Counted from the stretch's first letter, positions 27,202-36,957 are shown. The stretch: 50,073 nt of DNA from Flavobacteriales bacterium UBA2306 (GCA_002345565.1 DDVS01000001.1:1-50073); one strand, 5' to 3'. Numbers and translations are program-made. The notes: generated from the letters alone by a model not told the origin.

Positions 27202-28257
27202 TCATTTGTCATCGTTTTGGTTTCTACTTTCTGCTTCAAGCTCAGCATCCAAAAGAGGCTGATGCCATTCCCATAACTCTTTTAAATTTTTAAAATTTTG
27301 CGGTACAGGATTATTTTGTCTAAATGATTCGCTCGGGGTTAGTGGTTGATAATGGTTAAAATAACTTTCGCTCGTTCTTCTCGGATTAAAAGCTAATGAG
27401 GAACCAAAATAATTATTTGAAATGTCGTAGTGCGAAGTATGAATAAAACCATCCCACCTTTTTCTGAGGATATCTTCAGGTGTAATGTCAATCACCTCAA
27501 ATTGCTCCATTGCTCGCTGATCTGGAGTACCCCAAGCTCCGTTCAATAATGAAACTGCTTCAATATCTGAGACTGGAGCTCCATATCCAAAAATTGTTGC
27601 ACGAACAGAACCTCTCTCTTTACTCATCCAATATTTGATGCGATCCCATTCAGTATTTATAAATTCATCATCAGTATAATTTTTTTGTTCTACCGGATAA
27701 AGAAGTTTAGTTGGTTCTAAAAGTCCTCCATCATGTCTAACTTGATAACCCGCTGGACCTGCCATTTTATCTTCCGAACTATATCCAATTGCTACATTAC
27801 CATGTAAAAATGAAAGATTAGGTCTTTTGTCTTTTGTAAATTCTTTACTTCTAGTATATGCTTGATATAAAAAGGGATCCCAATTAAATGTTGCAATTAA
27901 GTCTTTAGATCTGAGGGCCAGAATCATATAATCATAAATCGTAGGTGCATCAGGAAGTTGCATATTTCCAAAATAAGATTGAATTCTAGCTTCTATTTCT
28001 AAAAGAACTTCTGACTTGGGGTTGTAGGTATGAAGATTACCGTACAATTTTTCAAAGTTACTGTTGCGCAGTTCTTCAGGAACTTTATCTACTAAATCTT
28101 GCAATTCCAAAACTTCAGTAAAATTGTCCATTGAAGGAAGTCTTTTACCGTTAAGCTCTGCATTTCTCATTGTCAATGCGATACTGGCACCCGCACCAAG
28201 TATTACAACATGACCTCCACCTCCAAATACTTGGTTAATTCCTTGTTCTCTTGTCAT
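27202..28257 (-). CDS. SIR2-like domain protein, candidate NADase defence gene
   Basis: A 351-residue protein with the SIR2 family order of motifs: HVVILGAGAS (16-25, NAD-binding loop), ATFNWDPF (122-129, with N125 and D127), FLHGN (150-154, H152 as candidate catalytic His) and FGYGAPVSDIEA (223-234). This matches SIR2_2-type domains found in antiphage NADases, not deacetylase sirtuins; no zinc cysteines are seen. The last ~110 residues are not recognised. It is inserted in the opposite strand between traD and traE. Its AT-rich sequence and position mark it as cargo. Abortive infection by NAD depletion is inferred. Confidence 0.75.
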   Translation of the reverse strand: MTREQGINQVFGGGGHVVILGAGASIALTMRNAELNGKRLPSMDNFTEVLELQDLVDKVPEELRNSNFEKLYGNLHTYNPKSEVLLEIEARIQSYFGNMQLPDAPTIYDYMILALRSKDLIATFNWDPFLYQAYTRSKEFTKDKRPNLSFLHGNVAIGYSSEDKMAGPAGYQVRHDGGLLEPTKLLYPVEQKNYTDDEFINTEWDRIKYWMSKERGSVRATIFGYGAPVSDIEAVSLLNGAWGTPDQRAMEQFEVIDITPEDILRKRWDGFIHTSHYDISNNYFGSSLAFNPRRTSESYFNHYQPLTPSESFRQNNPVPQNFKNLKELWEWHQPLLDAELEAESRNQNDDK

Positions 28258-28437
28258 CGATTAAATTTTATGGTTAATATGTTTCATCTAAAATACAAAA
28301 AAATAAATGATTCTATATCAATAGGGAGCCAAATACCACTCCTCAAAGACATTTAAAAAACACACCGTTTTTCCACAACAAATTTGCTTCTGAGACCTGC
28401 AAAGAGCAGTTCTCGGTAACCAACTAAATGTTTATAA
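28258..28437. other. Divergent intergenic region between SIR2-like gene and traE
   Basis: This 180-bp stretch must hold promoters for both the SIR2-like gene (minus) and the traE-Q operon (plus). CAAATTTG near 28379 is one base off TAnnTTTG and could serve traE. CTGCAAAGAGCAG (about 28397-28409) is a small hairpin in the traE leader. No clear motif is seen for the SIR2-like gene. Confidence 0.35.
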
Positions 28438-28743
28438 ATGGAAAAAGAAAGAAAAAAACTGTTGTATGCTTTGTCAGCAATATTCCTTGCTCCCAGCGCT
28501 TTTGCCCAAGGCAATGGTACCGCAGGAATTAATGAGGCTACACAAATGGTGACCTCTTATTTTGAACCCGCAACTCAGCTCATCTATGCGATCGGTGCTG
28601 TTGTCGGACTTATTGGAGGGGTCAAGGTGTATAACAAGTTCAGCAGTGGTGACCCTGACACCAGCAAGACCGCTGCCAGCTGGTTTGGAGCGTGTATCTT
28701 CTTAATTGTAGCTGCAACGATCCTCCGTTCATTCTTCCTTTAA
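28438..28743 (+). CDS. traE: TraE, DUF4134 small membrane protein
   Basis: A 101-residue protein with a signal peptide (ending near SAFAQ) and two membrane helices (about 42-62 and 80-98). By size and topology it is a VirB2/VirB3-type component of the ICE secretion channel, possibly the pilin-like subunit. It opens the second tra operon, and the traF start follows 11 bases after its stop. Confidence 0.88.
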   Translation: MEKERKKLLYALSAIFLAPSAFAQGNGTAGINEATQMVTSYFEPATQLIYAIGAVVGLIGGVKVYNKFSSGDPDTSKTAASWFGACIFLIVAATILRSFFL

Positions 28744-28754
28744 ACTTTGTTACG

Positions 28755-29087
28755 ATGAATACTTATCATATCAACAAAGGCATCGGAAGGACGGTAGAGT
28801 TCAAAGGATTAAAAGCACAGTACCTGTTCATTTTTGCAGGGGGATTATTGGGGATACTTGTATGCGTGATGATCATGTACATGGCTGGCGTCAATACCTA
28901 TCTCTGCCTTTCGATTGGCGGAGCAAGTAGTGCTATTCTCATCTGGCAGACCTTCTTACTCAACGGAAAATACGGAGAGCACGGCCTGATGAAACTAAGT
29001 GCCCAAAAAAAGCATCCCAAGTACATCATGAGCCGCAAATGCATCTACCGCTACCTGAAAAGTAACCGTCAAAAAGCTTCATTATGA
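28755..29087 (+). CDS. traF: TraF, DUF4133 membrane protein (VirB3-like)
   Basis: A 110-residue protein starting MNTYHINKGIGRTVEFKGL. It has two close membrane helices (about 24-42 and 47-65) and a basic C-terminus. The frame is open further upstream, but that part lies inside traE and lacks similarity, so the ATG at 28755 is chosen. Its stop overlaps the traG start in ATGA. It is the probable VirB3-like partner of the TraG ATPase. Confidence 0.88.
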   Translation: MNTYHINKGIGRTVEFKGLKAQYLFIFAGGLLGILVCVMIMYMAGVNTYLCLSIGGASSAILIWQTFLLNGKYGEHGLMKLSAQKKHPKYIMSRKCIYRYLKSNRQKASL

Positions 29088-31591
29088 GAAATACCTCCAA
29101 AGCCGCAACCTTGGAGAGTAAATTTCCACTGCTTGCAATAGAGAACGACTGTATTATTTCAAAAGACGCAGATGTCACGGTCTGCTTTAAGGTCAGACTT
29201 CCAGAGCTCTTTACGGTAGCATCAGCAGAATATGAAGCCATCCATTCAGCATGGTTCAAGGCGATCAAGACCCTGCCTGATTTTACGGTAGTGCATAAGC
29301 AAGACTGGTTTATCAAAGAAAACTACAACCCTGACCTCTCAAGAGAAGACCAAAGTTTTCTGTCAAAATCTTTTGAGCGACATTTCAACGAGAGACCTTT
29401 CTTGAACCACTACTGCTATCTGTTCATCACGAAGACCAGTAGAGAGAGAATGCGGATGCAGAGCAACTTCTCATCCCTGTGCAAAGGCAAACTGATCCCA
29501 AAGGAGATCAAAGACAAAGAGGTGATCAGCCGTTTTTTGGAAGCCGTCGATCAGTTTGAAAGAATTATGAATGACAGCGGCTACGTCCATCTGGAACGGA
29601 TGACCGAAGATGAGATCTCAGGAACTGCTGCACATTCCGGAATACTGGAACAGTACCTGACCCTGTCAAGAGAAACCAATCCTTCTTTACAGGATATCAA
29701 GCTTGGAGCTGAAGAAATGCGTATCGGTAATAACAGGATCAGTATGCATACTTTATCCGATACCGATGATCTGCCAGGCACTGTCTCATCACACAGCCGG
29801 TATGAAAAACTGAGTACCGACCGAAGTGACTGTCTTTTGTCATTTGCTTCTCCGGTAGGACTTCTGTTGAGCTGCAATCACATTTACAATCAGTATCTGT
29901 TCATTGATAACAGCGATGAAAACCTGAGCAAATTTGAAAAGTCAGCCAGAAACATGCATTCACTGGCTAGGTACAGCAGAGCCAATCAGATCAACAAGGA
30001 ATGGATTGAGAAATACCTCAATGAAGCCCATTCATACGGTCTTCAATCCATCCGCGCCCATTTCAATGTGATGTCGTGGTCGGACAATCCCTCTGAACTC
30101 AAACAGCTGAAGAATGACACCGGAAGTGCATTGGCCTTAATGGAATGCAAACCCCGCCACAATACGACGGACACTGCAACCTTGTATTGGGCAGGGATTG
30201 CGGGCAATGCCGGCGATTTTCCAAGTGAAGAAAGCTTTTATACGTTTATTGAACCAGCCTTGTGTTTCTTCACAGAGGAAACCAATTATCAGGATTCACC
30301 ATCACCATTCGGGATCAAGATGGTAGACAGACTGACAGGAAAACCAATCCATCTGGATATCTCCGATCTTCCGATGAAGCGAGGGATCATCACCAATCGA
30401 AACAAGTTTATTTTGGGACCTTCAGGAAGTGGTAAATCCTTTTTCACCAACCATATGGTCAGACAGTATTACGAACAGGGAGCACACGTTCTCTTGGTCG
30501 ATACCGGAAATTCTTACCAAGGATTATGCGAACTGATCAAAGGAAAAACGAAAGGAGAGGACGGCGTGTATTTTACCTATACCGAAGACAATCCGATTGC
30601 TTTCAATCCATTCTATACCGATGACGGCGTTTTTGATATTGAAAAAAGAGAAAGTATCAAGACCCTGATCCTCACTTTATGGAAAAGGGATGATGAACCA
30701 CCAAGCCGTTCAGAAGAGGTTGCTTTGTCCAATGCGGTGAGCGGCTATATTGAACAGATCAGGAGCAAAAATTCCCATCCCTCGTTCAATGGTTTCTATG
30801 ACTATGTGAAAGATGACTATCAGAAAGTTCTGGAACAAAAAAAGGTCAGGGAAAAAGACTTTGATATCGCCAACTTTCTCAACGTGTTGGAGCCTTATTA
30901 CAAAGGCGGTGAATACGATTACCTGCTCAATTCAGAAAAGCAGCTGGATCTTTTGTCCAAACGATTCATTGTTTTTGAGATCGATGCCATCAAAGACCAT
31001 AAGATCCTTTTCCCGATCGTAACCATCATCATAATGGAGGTCTTCATCAATAAGATGCGAAGACTGAAGGGAATCAGAAAACTCATATTGATTGAAGAAG
31101 CCTGGAAAGCAATTGCTAAAGAAGGGATGGCAGAGTACATCAAATACCTGTTCAAGACTGTCAGGAAGTTTTTCGGGGAAGCCATCGTGGTGACCCAGGA
31201 AGTGGAAGACATCATCCAGTCACCCATTGTCAAAGAAAGCATTATCAATAATTCAGACTGCAAGATCCTACTGGATCAGCGGAAGTATATGAACAAGTTC
31301 GATGATATCCAGGCAATGCTGGGTCTTACGGACAAAGAAAAATCTCAGGTACTCTCTATCAATATGAACAACGATCCTAGAAGATTGTACAAGGAAGTCT
31401 GGATCGGACTGGGCGGAACCCATTCTGCGGTCTATGCCACGGAGGTTTCCACCGAGGAATATCTGGCTTACACCACTGAGGAGACAGAAAAAATGGAGGT
31501 GATGAATCTCGCTTATGAATTGGATGGCAATGTGGAACATGCCATCAAGAGGATCTCTCTAAGGAAGATCAAATCCACAAAAGACAATTAA
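29084..31591 (+). CDS. traG: TraG, VirB4-like conjugation ATPase
   Basis: The main ATPase of the secretion channel, 835 residues. The N-terminal ~400 residues are the CagE/TrbE/VirB4-type region. Walker A GPSGSGKSFFTNHM lies near 446-459 with VLLVDTGNSYQGL following. Walker B is KLILIEEAWKAI near 665-676, followed by VVTQEVEDI and NSDCKILLDQ. All are intact. This is distinct from the coupling protein encoded in the mob module, despite the TraG name used for both. Confidence 0.95.
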   Translation: MRNTSKAATLESKFPLLAIENDCIISKDADVTVCFKVRLPELFTVASAEYEAIHSAWFKAIKTLPDFTVVHKQDWFIKENYNPDLSREDQSFLSKSFERHFNERPFLNHYCYLFITKTSRERMRMQSNFSSLCKGKLIPKEIKDKEVISRFLEAVDQFERIMNDSGYVHLERMTEDEISGTAAHSGILEQYLTLSRETNPSLQDIKLGAEEMRIGNNRISMHTLSDTDDLPGTVSSHSRYEKLSTDRSDCLLSFASPVGLLLSCNHIYNQYLFIDNSDENLSKFEKSARNMHSLARYSRANQINKEWIEKYLNEAHSYGLQSIRAHFNVMSWSDNPSELKQLKNDTGSALALMECKPRHNTTDTATLYWAGIAGNAGDFPSEESFYTFIEPALCFFTEETNYQDSPSPFGIKMVDRLTGKPIHLDISDLPMKRGIITNRNKFILGPSGSGKSFFTNHMVRQYYEQGAHVLLVDTGNSYQGLCELIKGKTKGEDGVYFTYTEDNPIAFNPFYTDDGVFDIEKRESIKTLILTLWKRDDEPPSRSEEVALSNAVSGYIEQIRSKNSHPSFNGFYDYVKDDYQKVLEQKKVREKDFDIANFLNVLEPYYKGGEYDYLLNSEKQLDLLSKRFIVFEIDAIKDHKILFPIVTIIIMEVFINKMRRLKGIRKLILIEEAWKAIAKEGMAEYIKYLFKTVRKFFGEAIVVTQEVEDIIQSPIVKESIINNSDCKILLDQRKYMNKFDDIQAMLGLTDKEKSQVLSINMNNDPRRLYKEVWIGLGGTHSAVYATEVSTEEYLAYTTEETEKMEVMNLAYELDGNVEHAIKRISLRKIKSTKDN

Positions 31592-31616
31592 TACAATCAT
31601 TTAAAATTTTACAACA

Positions 31617-32249
31617 ATGAAAAATTTGATCATTAAAACAGCAATGGTAGCCATTCTTGCTACAACAACATTCGTAAAGGCACAATTTGTAGTAACCGAT
31701 CCGGCCAACCTGGCATCAGGCATTTTGAACTCCGCCAATGAGATCGTGCAGACCTCATCAACGGTTTCCAACGTTATCAAGAACTTCAACGAAGTAAAGA
31801 AGGTCTATGAACAGGGAAAGGAATATTATGACAAACTGAAGGCTGTCAACAACCTTGTCAAAGATGCCCGAAAAGTGCAGCAGACGGTTCTTCTCGTAGG
31901 AGATGTCTCAGAAATCTACGTCAACAATTTTGGGAAGATGCTCAATGATCCCAACTTCAATGCCCAGGAACTGATGGCCATTGCCAACGGTTATTCAGCC
32001 CTGCTTACGGAAAGTACAGAACTGCTGAAAGAGCTGAAAGAGATCATCACGGCCAATGGCCTTTCCCTTAACGATAAGGAAAGAATGGACGTGATCGACA
32101 GGGTCTACAAAGAGGTCAAAGAATATCATAACCTTGTAAGATACTATACGAACAAGAATATTTCTGTCAGCTATCTGAGAGCCAAAAAGCAGAACAATAC
32201 AAAAAGGGTTCTAGATCTTTACGGCACCTCCAATCAAAAATACTGGTAA
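31617..32249 (+). CDS. traI: TraI, DUF4141 protein (VirB5-like position)
   Basis: A 210-residue exported protein: signal peptide ending near TTFVKAQ, then a long helical region. It includes SSTVSNVIKNFNEVKKVYEQ and a C-terminal YHNLVRYYTNKNISVSYLRA. Length and pattern fit the DUF4141/TraI family. It is probably a periplasmic channel or tip component, by analogy with VirB5. traJ follows after one base. Confidence 0.88.
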   Translation: MKNLIIKTAMVAILATTTFVKAQFVVTDPANLASGILNSANEIVQTSSTVSNVIKNFNEVKKVYEQGKEYYDKLKAVNNLVKDARKVQQTVLLVGDVSEIYVNNFGKMLNDPNFNAQELMAIANGYSALLTESTELLKELKEIITANGLSLNDKERMDVIDRVYKEVKEYHNLVRYYTNKNISVSYLRAKKQNNTKRVLDLYGTSNQKYW

Positions 32250-32250
32250 G

Positions 32251-33243
32251 ATGGAACCGAATAACTTACACGAAGTACTTCGTTCGGTCTATGATGAGAT
32301 GATGCCATTGTGTGCCGATATGGCTGCGGTAGCAAAAGGGGTTGCAGGATTAGGCGCACTGTTCTATGTAGCCATCAAGGTCTGGCAGTCACTGAGCCGT
32401 GCCGAACCGATCGACCTGTTTCCTATGCTCAGACCCTTTGCTATTGGTATCTGTATTATGTTCTTTTCGACATTGGTATTGGGAAGCATCAATGCAGTGC
32501 TGAGCCCGATCGTTCAGGGAAGTCATTCGATGCTGGAAGATCAGGTTTTGGATCTGAACGAATTGCAACAGAAAAAAGACCTTCTGGAACGGGAAGCGAT
32601 GCTCAGGAATCCGGAGATGGCCTATCTGATCTCGGATGAAGAATTCGATAAAAAGTTGGAAGAGCTGGGATGGTCGCCCTCTGACCTAGTCACAATGTCA
32701 GGAATGTATATTGAAAGGGAGATGTTTGCTATCAAAAAGGATATCAGAGACGGTTTCCGTGAATTTCTAGAGATTCTTTTCCAATCAGCTGCTTTGGTCA
32801 TTGATACGATCAGAACCTTTTTTCTCATCGTACTGTCTATTTTGGGACCCATTGCTTTTGCCATCTCTGTGTGGGATGGTTTCCAGACCACACTGACCCA
32901 ATGGCTCACCAGATACATCAGTGTTTATCTATGGTTACCAGTTGCGGATATTTTCAGTTCGATCCTGGCCAAAATACAATCGCTCATTTTGGAGCGGGAC
33001 ATTGAGATGCTGGCAGATCCGAACTTCATTCCTGATACATCTAACACGGTTTACATCATCTATATGATCATCGGGATTATCGGATATTTTACGATTCCAA
33101 CCGTTACCGGATGGGTCATTCAGGCAGGAGGCGCCGGTAACTTTATGCGCAATGTCAACCAGACCGCTACAAAGACAGGTAATATGGCAGGAGCTGCTGC
33201 AGGTTCTGCGACAGGTAATATCTCAGGCAGATTATTAAAATAA
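32251..33243 (+). CDS. traJ: TraJ, polytopic membrane protein (VirB6-like)
   Basis: A 330-residue membrane protein of the conjugative-transposon TraJ family. Helices are visible near 25-45, 60-85, 180-210, 225-245 and 265-290 (e.g. AFAISVWDGF and IIGIIGYFTIPTVTGW). The C-terminus is Gly/Ala-rich. It is expected in the inner-membrane translocation channel. It is tightly packed between traI and traK. Confidence 0.9.
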   Translation: MEPNNLHEVLRSVYDEMMPLCADMAAVAKGVAGLGALFYVAIKVWQSLSRAEPIDLFPMLRPFAIGICIMFFSTLVLGSINAVLSPIVQGSHSMLEDQVLDLNELQQKKDLLEREAMLRNPEMAYLISDEEFDKKLEELGWSPSDLVTMSGMYIEREMFAIKKDIRDGFREFLEILFQSAALVIDTIRTFFLIVLSILGPIAFAISVWDGFQTTLTQWLTRYISVYLWLPVADIFSSILAKIQSLILERDIEMLADPNFIPDTSNTVYIIYMIIGIIGYFTIPTVTGWVIQAGGAGNFMRNVNQTATKTGNMAGAAAGSATGNISGRLLK

Positions 33244-33255
33244 AAATACGATCCA

Positions 33256-33879
33256 ATGGAATTTAAAACTTTAAGAAATATAGAGAGCAGCTTCAAGCAG
33301 ATCCGCTTATTTACATTCGTTTTTGCGGTGCTCTGCTTTGCAGTAGTGGGAGTTGTCGTTTTCAAGTCCTATCAATTTGCAGAAGAACAGCGCCAGAAGA
33401 TCTACGTGTTGGACAACGGCAAATCTCTGATGGTCGCCCTGTCTCAGGATATGTCGATCAACAGGCCTGTTGAGGCCAGGGAGCATGTAAGGCGTTTTCA
33501 CGAACTGTTCTTTACTGTGGCACCTGATAAGAATGCCATCGAGAGCAATGTCAAAAGGGCCTTTAATCTGTCAGACCAGTCTGCATTCGATTACTACAAA
33601 GACCTGCAGGAGAAAGGCTATTACAACCGGATCATCTCAGGGAATATCCAGCAGAGGGTAGAGGTTGACAGTGTGGTTGCCAACTTCGACAGCTATCCTT
33701 ATACCGTAAAAACGTACGCAAGACAATTCATTATCCGATCCAGCAATCTGACGACACGAAGTTTGATCACCAATTGTTCATTAGTGAACTCTGTGCGGTC
33801 GGACAGCAATCCCCAGGGATTTACTATTGAAAAATTCAATGTCCTTGAAAACAAAGATGTTGAAACTGTTGAACGTTAA
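33256..33879 (+). CDS. traK: TraK, VirB8-like protein
   Basis: A 207-residue protein with one N-terminal membrane helix (about 18-38, FTFVFAVLCFAVVGVVVFK) and a periplasmic domain of VirB8 type. It matches the Bacteroidota TraK family, with SLMVALSQDMSINRPVEA and the closing GFTIEKFNVLENKDV. VirB8 proteins assemble the inner-membrane complex. traL follows 11 bases later. Confidence 0.9.
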   Translation: MEFKTLRNIESSFKQIRLFTFVFAVLCFAVVGVVVFKSYQFAEEQRQKIYVLDNGKSLMVALSQDMSINRPVEAREHVRRFHELFFTVAPDKNAIESNVKRAFNLSDQSAFDYYKDLQEKGYYNRIISGNIQQRVEVDSVVANFDSYPYTVKTYARQFIIRSSNLTTRSLITNCSLVNSVRSDSNPQGFTIEKFNVLENKDVETVER

Positions 33880-33890
33880 AATTTAGAACA

Positions 33891-34160
33891 ATGAAAAAAA
33901 TAAGGGATAAAATAGAGCGCCAGATTTTGCATGCAGACAGAAAATGGAAAGAGCTCCCGGCGAAAAGCCAGAGGTTATTCACCAAGCTGTTTTTTGTAGG
34001 TTATACCGTAGTTACCTTACTGGTGTTGATCAGCATCTTTATCACAACAGCAAATGATAATAACACCATGTCGATCAGTCATATTACGACCATATCTGAT
34101 CACACTGCTATGAAAAGACAGTCACACGATAACAAAACGGGTTCAACCCTTAAAAAATAG
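33891..34160 (+). CDS. traL: TraL, small membrane protein of the conjugation operon
   Basis: An 89-residue protein with a basic N-terminus, one central membrane helix (about 43-61, LFFVGYTVVTLLVLISIF) and a short polar tail. Little sequence conservation is expected in TraL; the call rests on size, topology and the place between traK and traM. Confidence 0.75.
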   Translation: MKKIRDKIERQILHADRKWKELPAKSQRLFTKLFFVGYTVVTLLVLISIFITTANDNNTMSISHITTISDHTAMKRQSHDNKTGSTLKK

Positions 34161-34164
34161 GACA

Positions 34165-35460
34165 ATGAAAGATTCAAATAAAATCAAGGTCACGGAGGGC
34201 GAATCGCAGGAACAGGAAAGAGAAGCAGAAGGTCTGCAGAAATTTCCAGTGGAACGATTTAAAAAGCCGATCATTTATTTTCTGATGGCTATTGTCTGTG
34301 TCGGATGCCTCTACCTCATCTTTAAACCAAACGAGGATAAGGTCATTGAAGAATCAGGCTTCAATGCGGGTATACCACAGGCAAAGGATGATCAGCTACA
34401 ATCTGACAAACAGAAAGCTTACGAACAGCAGCTGCTGGAGCAAAGAAATGAAGAGAAAAGAAATGCGATGACCACCTTGTCTGATTACTGGACTGACCAA
34501 AACAGCCTTAACCAAAATTCTGATCAGACGTCATTGACTGCTAATCCGAATAGTTTGTCACCATCAAATCCGAGTGCAGTGAACAGCTATCGCAATGCGC
34601 AGCAGACATTAGGTTCCTTCTACAGCAGGGATGATCAGGAAGTGAATAATCTCAGGAAAGAAATATCCAGATTAAAGAATGAAGCTTTGCAGAACAATGC
34701 TGTTCCTGCAGGTCTTGGGGTCAATGACCAATTGGAGCTGATGGAAAAATCCTACCAGATGGCTGCGAAATACCTTCCCCAAAGTAATAAGCAGGAAGAT
34801 CCTATATCAAGAGAAGGAGATGTAAAGCAGCCTTCTGGAAATAAAGTACAGCTCACAGCAGTAAAATCAGCTCACTTAAATATTGTCTCTTCTTTATACA
34901 GAGAGCCATCGGACAGCGCCTTTCTGGCTGGTCTGAATGATAATAGATTGTTCGGAACTCAGGATGAAACCAATGATTCAAAACAATCAAAAAATGCGAT
35001 CAAAGGTCTTGTACAAGAGTCAATGACGATGACCAATGAAAGTACATTATCGATCAGACTCTTGGAAAGTATGCTTCTGGCTCATACCAAAATTCCTGCA
35101 GGAACCTTACTAAAGGCAAACGGCAAATTTCAGGGTGGGAGACTGCAATTGAAAATTTCGTCGATAGAATATCAGGGCAGCATTTATCCTGTAGAGATCA
35201 ATGTTCATGACAATGATGGTCAGCTTGGTCTATATGTTCCTTATTCACCGGAGCAAAATGCTGTGACCGACATTGTGGGCGGTATGGGGCAAACTTCTGG
35301 TACCAATATTATGATGACGCAGTCGGCTGGTCAGCAGATCGCGGCGGATTTAAGCAGAGGCGTGGTGCAGGGGTTATCAGGATATTTCCAGAAACGGGTC
35401 AGACAACAAAAAGTAAAGGTAAAAGCAGGCCATCAGGTTTTGCTTGTGCCAAAAAAATAA
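34165..35460 (+). CDS. traM: TraM, VirB10-like protein
   Basis: A 431-residue protein of the conjugative-transposon TraM family. It has a cytoplasmic N-terminus, a membrane helix near 34-50 (IIYFLMAIVCVGCLYLIF) and a long Gln/Asn/Ser-rich linker (about 60-230). The conserved C-terminal domain runs from about 290 to 430, with HTKIPAGTLLKANGKF and the end GHQVLLVPKK. VirB10 relatives span both membranes and gate the channel. No damage seen. Confidence 0.9.
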   Translation: MKDSNKIKVTEGESQEQEREAEGLQKFPVERFKKPIIYFLMAIVCVGCLYLIFKPNEDKVIEESGFNAGIPQAKDDQLQSDKQKAYEQQLLEQRNEEKRNAMTTLSDYWTDQNSLNQNSDQTSLTANPNSLSPSNPSAVNSYRNAQQTLGSFYSRDDQEVNNLRKEISRLKNEALQNNAVPAGLGVNDQLELMEKSYQMAAKYLPQSNKQEDPISREGDVKQPSGNKVQLTAVKSAHLNIVSSLYREPSDSAFLAGLNDNRLFGTQDETNDSKQSKNAIKGLVQESMTMTNESTLSIRLLESMLLAHTKIPAGTLLKANGKFQGGRLQLKISSIEYQGSIYPVEINVHDNDGQLGLYVPYSPEQNAVTDIVGGMGQTSGTNIMMTQSAGQQIAADLSRGVVQGLSGYFQKRVRQQKVKVKAGHQVLLVPKK

Positions 35461-35479
35461 CCCATTAAAAAACAAAAAA

Positions 35480-36382
35480 ATGAATAAAATAAAAAGGAAT
35501 TATCTCACTACAGTCGTATTTCTGCTTTTGACAGTAAGAGCACTAGCGCAGGGTTCTATCTTTACATATCTTCCATTAGAAGAGGCTAGATTACAGCCCT
35601 ACAAAATGCAGGTCACCTACAATAAAACCTCGCATCTGCTTTTTCCTTCGCCGATCCGATATGTTGACCTGGGGAGTGACCTGCTGGTCGCCAATAAGGC
35701 AGAACCTGTTGGAAATGTTCTTCGGATCAAATCGGCAGTCAGGGACTTCGAAGAAGAAACCAATTTTTCGGTGATCACCGAAGACGGAAAGTTCTACAGC
35801 TTCGATGTATTTTACAGTTCATATCCTGACGCACTCAGCTATGACCTTTTAAAGATGCAGAGAAGCAATGAGCGACAGTATATTGCGGATGTCCTGTTTG
35901 AAGATCTCAGAGGAAGTTCGTCCTCTCTTACGGAATTGATTATGGAAAACCTGTATGAAAAAAGCAGCAAGACCATCAAACACATATCGTCCAGAAGCTA
36001 TGGGATCCAGTTTTCAGTCCGTGCACTGCACGTCAATGACAGCAAATTCTTTTTCACCTTGGAGGTTAAAAACAGTAGTAACGTGTCATACGAAATTGAC
36101 CTGGTAAATTTCAAAATTATCGATAAAAAGAATTTAAAAAGAACGGTCGTTCAGGATAAAATCTTAGAGCCGATTAGGGTATATTTTCCAACAATGACAG
36201 CTTCTCATCATTCTGAAATATCAGGAGTTTATTTATTGGATCAGTTTACCCTTCTGAAAGATCAGGTCTTGGAAATTGAAATTCTGGAAAAGAATGGAGG
36301 AAGGCATCAGAAGGTTCAGCTTGACAATAAAGACCTGATCCAAGCCAGGCTGATCAACGGTTTAAACATAAAAACGAACTAA
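35480..36382 (+). CDS. traN: TraN, DUF4138 protein (VirB9-like)
   Basis: From ATG 35480 the protein has 300 residues, a signal peptide ending near VRALAQ, and a beta-rich exported body. It includes HLLFPSPIRYVDLGSDLLVA, typical of Bacteroidota TraN. The frame extends to an ATG at 35444 inside traM, but the extra 12 residues would spoil the signal peptide, so the later start is used. It probably forms the outer-membrane core with TraM and TraO. Confidence 0.9.
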   Translation: MNKIKRNYLTTVVFLLLTVRALAQGSIFTYLPLEEARLQPYKMQVTYNKTSHLLFPSPIRYVDLGSDLLVANKAEPVGNVLRIKSAVRDFEEETNFSVITEDGKFYSFDVFYSSYPDALSYDLLKMQRSNERQYIADVLFEDLRGSSSSLTELIMENLYEKSSKTIKHISSRSYGIQFSVRALHVNDSKFFFTLEVKNSSNVSYEIDLVNFKIIDKKNLKRTVVQDKILEPIRVYFPTMTASHHSEISGVYLLDQFTLLKDQVLEIEILEKNGGRHQKVQLDNKDLIQARLINGLNIKTN

Positions 36383-36383
36383 G

Positions 36384-36944
36384 ATGAACAAGATATTTTT
36401 AGCCATCATCTTTATTACTATAATGAGTATAGAAACTCTGGCTCAGCAAATGATCCCTAATCAAAAAGGATTCGAAATTTCATATTCAGTATTTCCACAA
36501 TCTCCTGAAAATCAAAATTACGCTATAGGTGCAGGTGTTATTTCTTACACCAAAAACGGTAATTACCTCTTCGGATTCGCCGAATACAGCAGAAAGTATT
36601 ACGAGTATGCCCATTATGACATCCCGATTGATACCTTCCTTTTCAATGTTGGTTACAGTCTCTATGTGTGGGGAGATCTGATGCGGAATGTCAATATCAA
36701 TCTGGGTTTAGGAGGCCTTGCAGGTTATGAGCAGATCAATAGGGGAAATGAAACGATCTATGACGGCTCTATTATTAATGCAACCGAGAATTTTATTTAT
36801 GGTGCAAGTGGTAAACTGTCTTTAGAAAGTTATCTGACAGACCATTTGGTTTTTTTGGTCAATGGGCAGCTGCGCTATTTGCAGAAAAGTCAACTCGGTG
36901 AGTTTCACGCTTTGTTTGGTTTCGGAATACGATTTAATTTTTAA
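36384..36944 (+). CDS. traO: TraO, outer-membrane-type conjugation protein
   Basis: A 186-residue exported protein with a signal peptide (to about LAQQ) and a beta-barrel-like body of alternating residues. It ends in the aromatic GFGIRFNF typical of outer-membrane proteins. It fits the TraO family (early NQKGFEISYSVFPQ block). It starts one base after traN. Confidence 0.88.
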   Translation: MNKIFLAIIFITIMSIETLAQQMIPNQKGFEISYSVFPQSPENQNYAIGAGVISYTKNGNYLFGFAEYSRKYYEYAHYDIPIDTFLFNVGYSLYVWGDLMRNVNINLGLGGLAGYEQINRGNETIYDGSIINATENFIYGASGKLSLESYLTDHLVFLVNGQLRYLQKSQLGEFHALFGFGIRFNF

Positions 36945-36957
36945 AAAAGCTTGTAAA

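Noticed and set aside
27202..28257. SIR2-like protein as a sirtuin deacetylase
   Set aside because: No zinc-binding cysteine pairs are present and the motif pattern is that of SIR2_2-type domains.
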